Source: Alphaproteobacteria bacterium
GTDB taxonomy: Bacteria > Pseudomonadota > Alphaproteobacteria > Micavibrionales > Micavibrionaceae
Assembly: GCA_023141075.1 (NCBI GenBank)
Contig: JAGLKL010000089.1
Span: 1-5,978, forward strand
Direction of reading: 5' to 3'
DNA: 5,978 bases
This document shows positions 5,592 to 5,978 of the stretch, piece after piece; within the stretch, counting starts at the first letter, position 1; every line of letters starts with the position of its first letter. The position numbers and the translations under genes are program-made. The notes beneath the pieces were generated by a model. It ran no database searches. It was not told the DNA's origin and saw only the letters and a program-made list of their open reading frames with translations.

Positions 5592-5978
5592 CTACTTAAC
5601 GACAAGGCATCCTCCGGGCTTGCCCGCCTGTTTGAGCGAATCACAAATATGATTCGCGCTGTCCTTGCTCATCGGCCCGGCCTGAATGCGATAAAACGTT
5701 CCACCGGGAAGTGTGGCTTCCTGCACACGAAACCGCGAAGCACCTAAGATGGAATACTTGGTTTGCATCTTCGACCATTCTTCCGGTGCGCGTGCCGCAT
5801 CTGTAATACTGGCAAGCTGCACAAAATAAGCCCCGGCTCCCAATGATAGTTCAGGCTCAATATCTGTTGACGTACCTAGAGCCGGTTCAATGTTACGAAA
5901 TTCCACGCCATCAACCTGTACGCCTCCAGTATCATAAGAGTCTCCCTCCAGCACACTGCGCACATATTCCAGTGTTTC
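5592..5978 (-). CDS. SPOR-domain protein, C-terminal part (5' end beyond the window)
   Basis: The frame is open to the window edge, so the 128 residues visible are only the C-terminus; an internal GTG at 5963 should not be taken as the start. The last 80 residues (about 49-128), from GAYFVQLAS through YRIQAGPMSKDSANHICDSLKQAG to the final CLVVK, form a SPOR domain (the FtsN/DedD/RlpA-type fold of about 75 aa). The domain binds glycan strands lacking stem peptides, which accumulate at the division septum. The two halves of the beta-alpha-beta repeat are recognisable: the VQLAS strand opens the first and YRIQAGP the second. Residues 1-48 form an acidic linker rich in Gly, Glu, Asp and Thr. Family members are usually inner-membrane proteins with one N-terminal helix and a periplasmic SPOR domain, but that part is not in the window. 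The position upstream of nagZ matches the SPOR gene of the alphaproteobacterial block. Confidence 0.88.
   Translation of the reverse strand, partial: ETLEYVRSVLEGDSYDTGGVQVDGVEFRNIEPALGTSTDIEPELSLGAGAYFVQLASITDAARAPEEWSKMQTKYSILGASRFRVQEATLPGGTFYRIQAGPMSKDSANHICDSLKQAGKPGGCLVVK

Noticed and set aside
5526..5747. 73-aa plus-strand open frame near the nagZ promoter
   Set aside because: More than half lies antisense to the SPOR domain and no family features are present.

Overview
The window looks like a piece of an alphaproteobacterial chromosome. Every gene I can support lies on the minus strand, so transcription runs from high to low coordinates. The order SPOR-domain protein, nagZ, scpA, scpB, tatA, tatB, tatC is, from general knowledge, a conserved alphaproteobacterial block, usually preceded by argS/dgt-type genes and followed by serS. 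TatC and ScpB also read as alphaproteobacterial. Base composition looks fairly balanced rather than GC-rich, and Mdh is of the cytosolic-like 'type 2' family rather than the LDH-like form common in Alphaproteobacteria. Both hint at a deep-branching or atypical lineage; Micavibrio-like is one guess, but the sequence does not prove it.

Layout in transcription order. (1) 5978-5592: the C-terminal part of a SPOR-domain protein, cut by the window edge. (2) 5591-5479: a 113-nt gap with a plausible sigma70-type promoter (5585-5557). (3) 5478-2918: nagZ, scpA and scpB, joined by a 1-nt overlap (TGATG) and by direct abutment (TAA then ATG). (4) 2890-1095: tatA, an unidentified 141-aa four-helix membrane protein, tatB and tatC, with gaps of 10 and 6 nt and a 14-nt tatB/tatC overlap. 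(5) 1094-994: a 101-nt gap with the mdh ribosome binding site and no clear terminator. (6) 993-22: mdh. Coding is dense, and no gene-free stretch exceeds 113 nt. I saw no tRNA, rRNA, CRISPR, insertion sequence or attachment site.

How the genes fit together. NagZ recycles peptidoglycan sugars in the cytoplasm. ScpA and ScpB are the kleisin and winged-helix subunits of the SMC condensin that compacts and segregates the chromosome. TatABC exports folded proteins across the inner membrane. SPOR domains bind peptidoglycan stripped of stem peptides at division sites. The common theme is cell-envelope remodelling and division. Mdh is a central-metabolism enzyme with no obvious link.

The most notable feature is the unrecognised membrane protein (2625-2200) lying between tatA and tatB, which are normally adjacent. 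It is a candidate lineage-specific Tat accessory or membrane-quality factor, but that rests on position alone.
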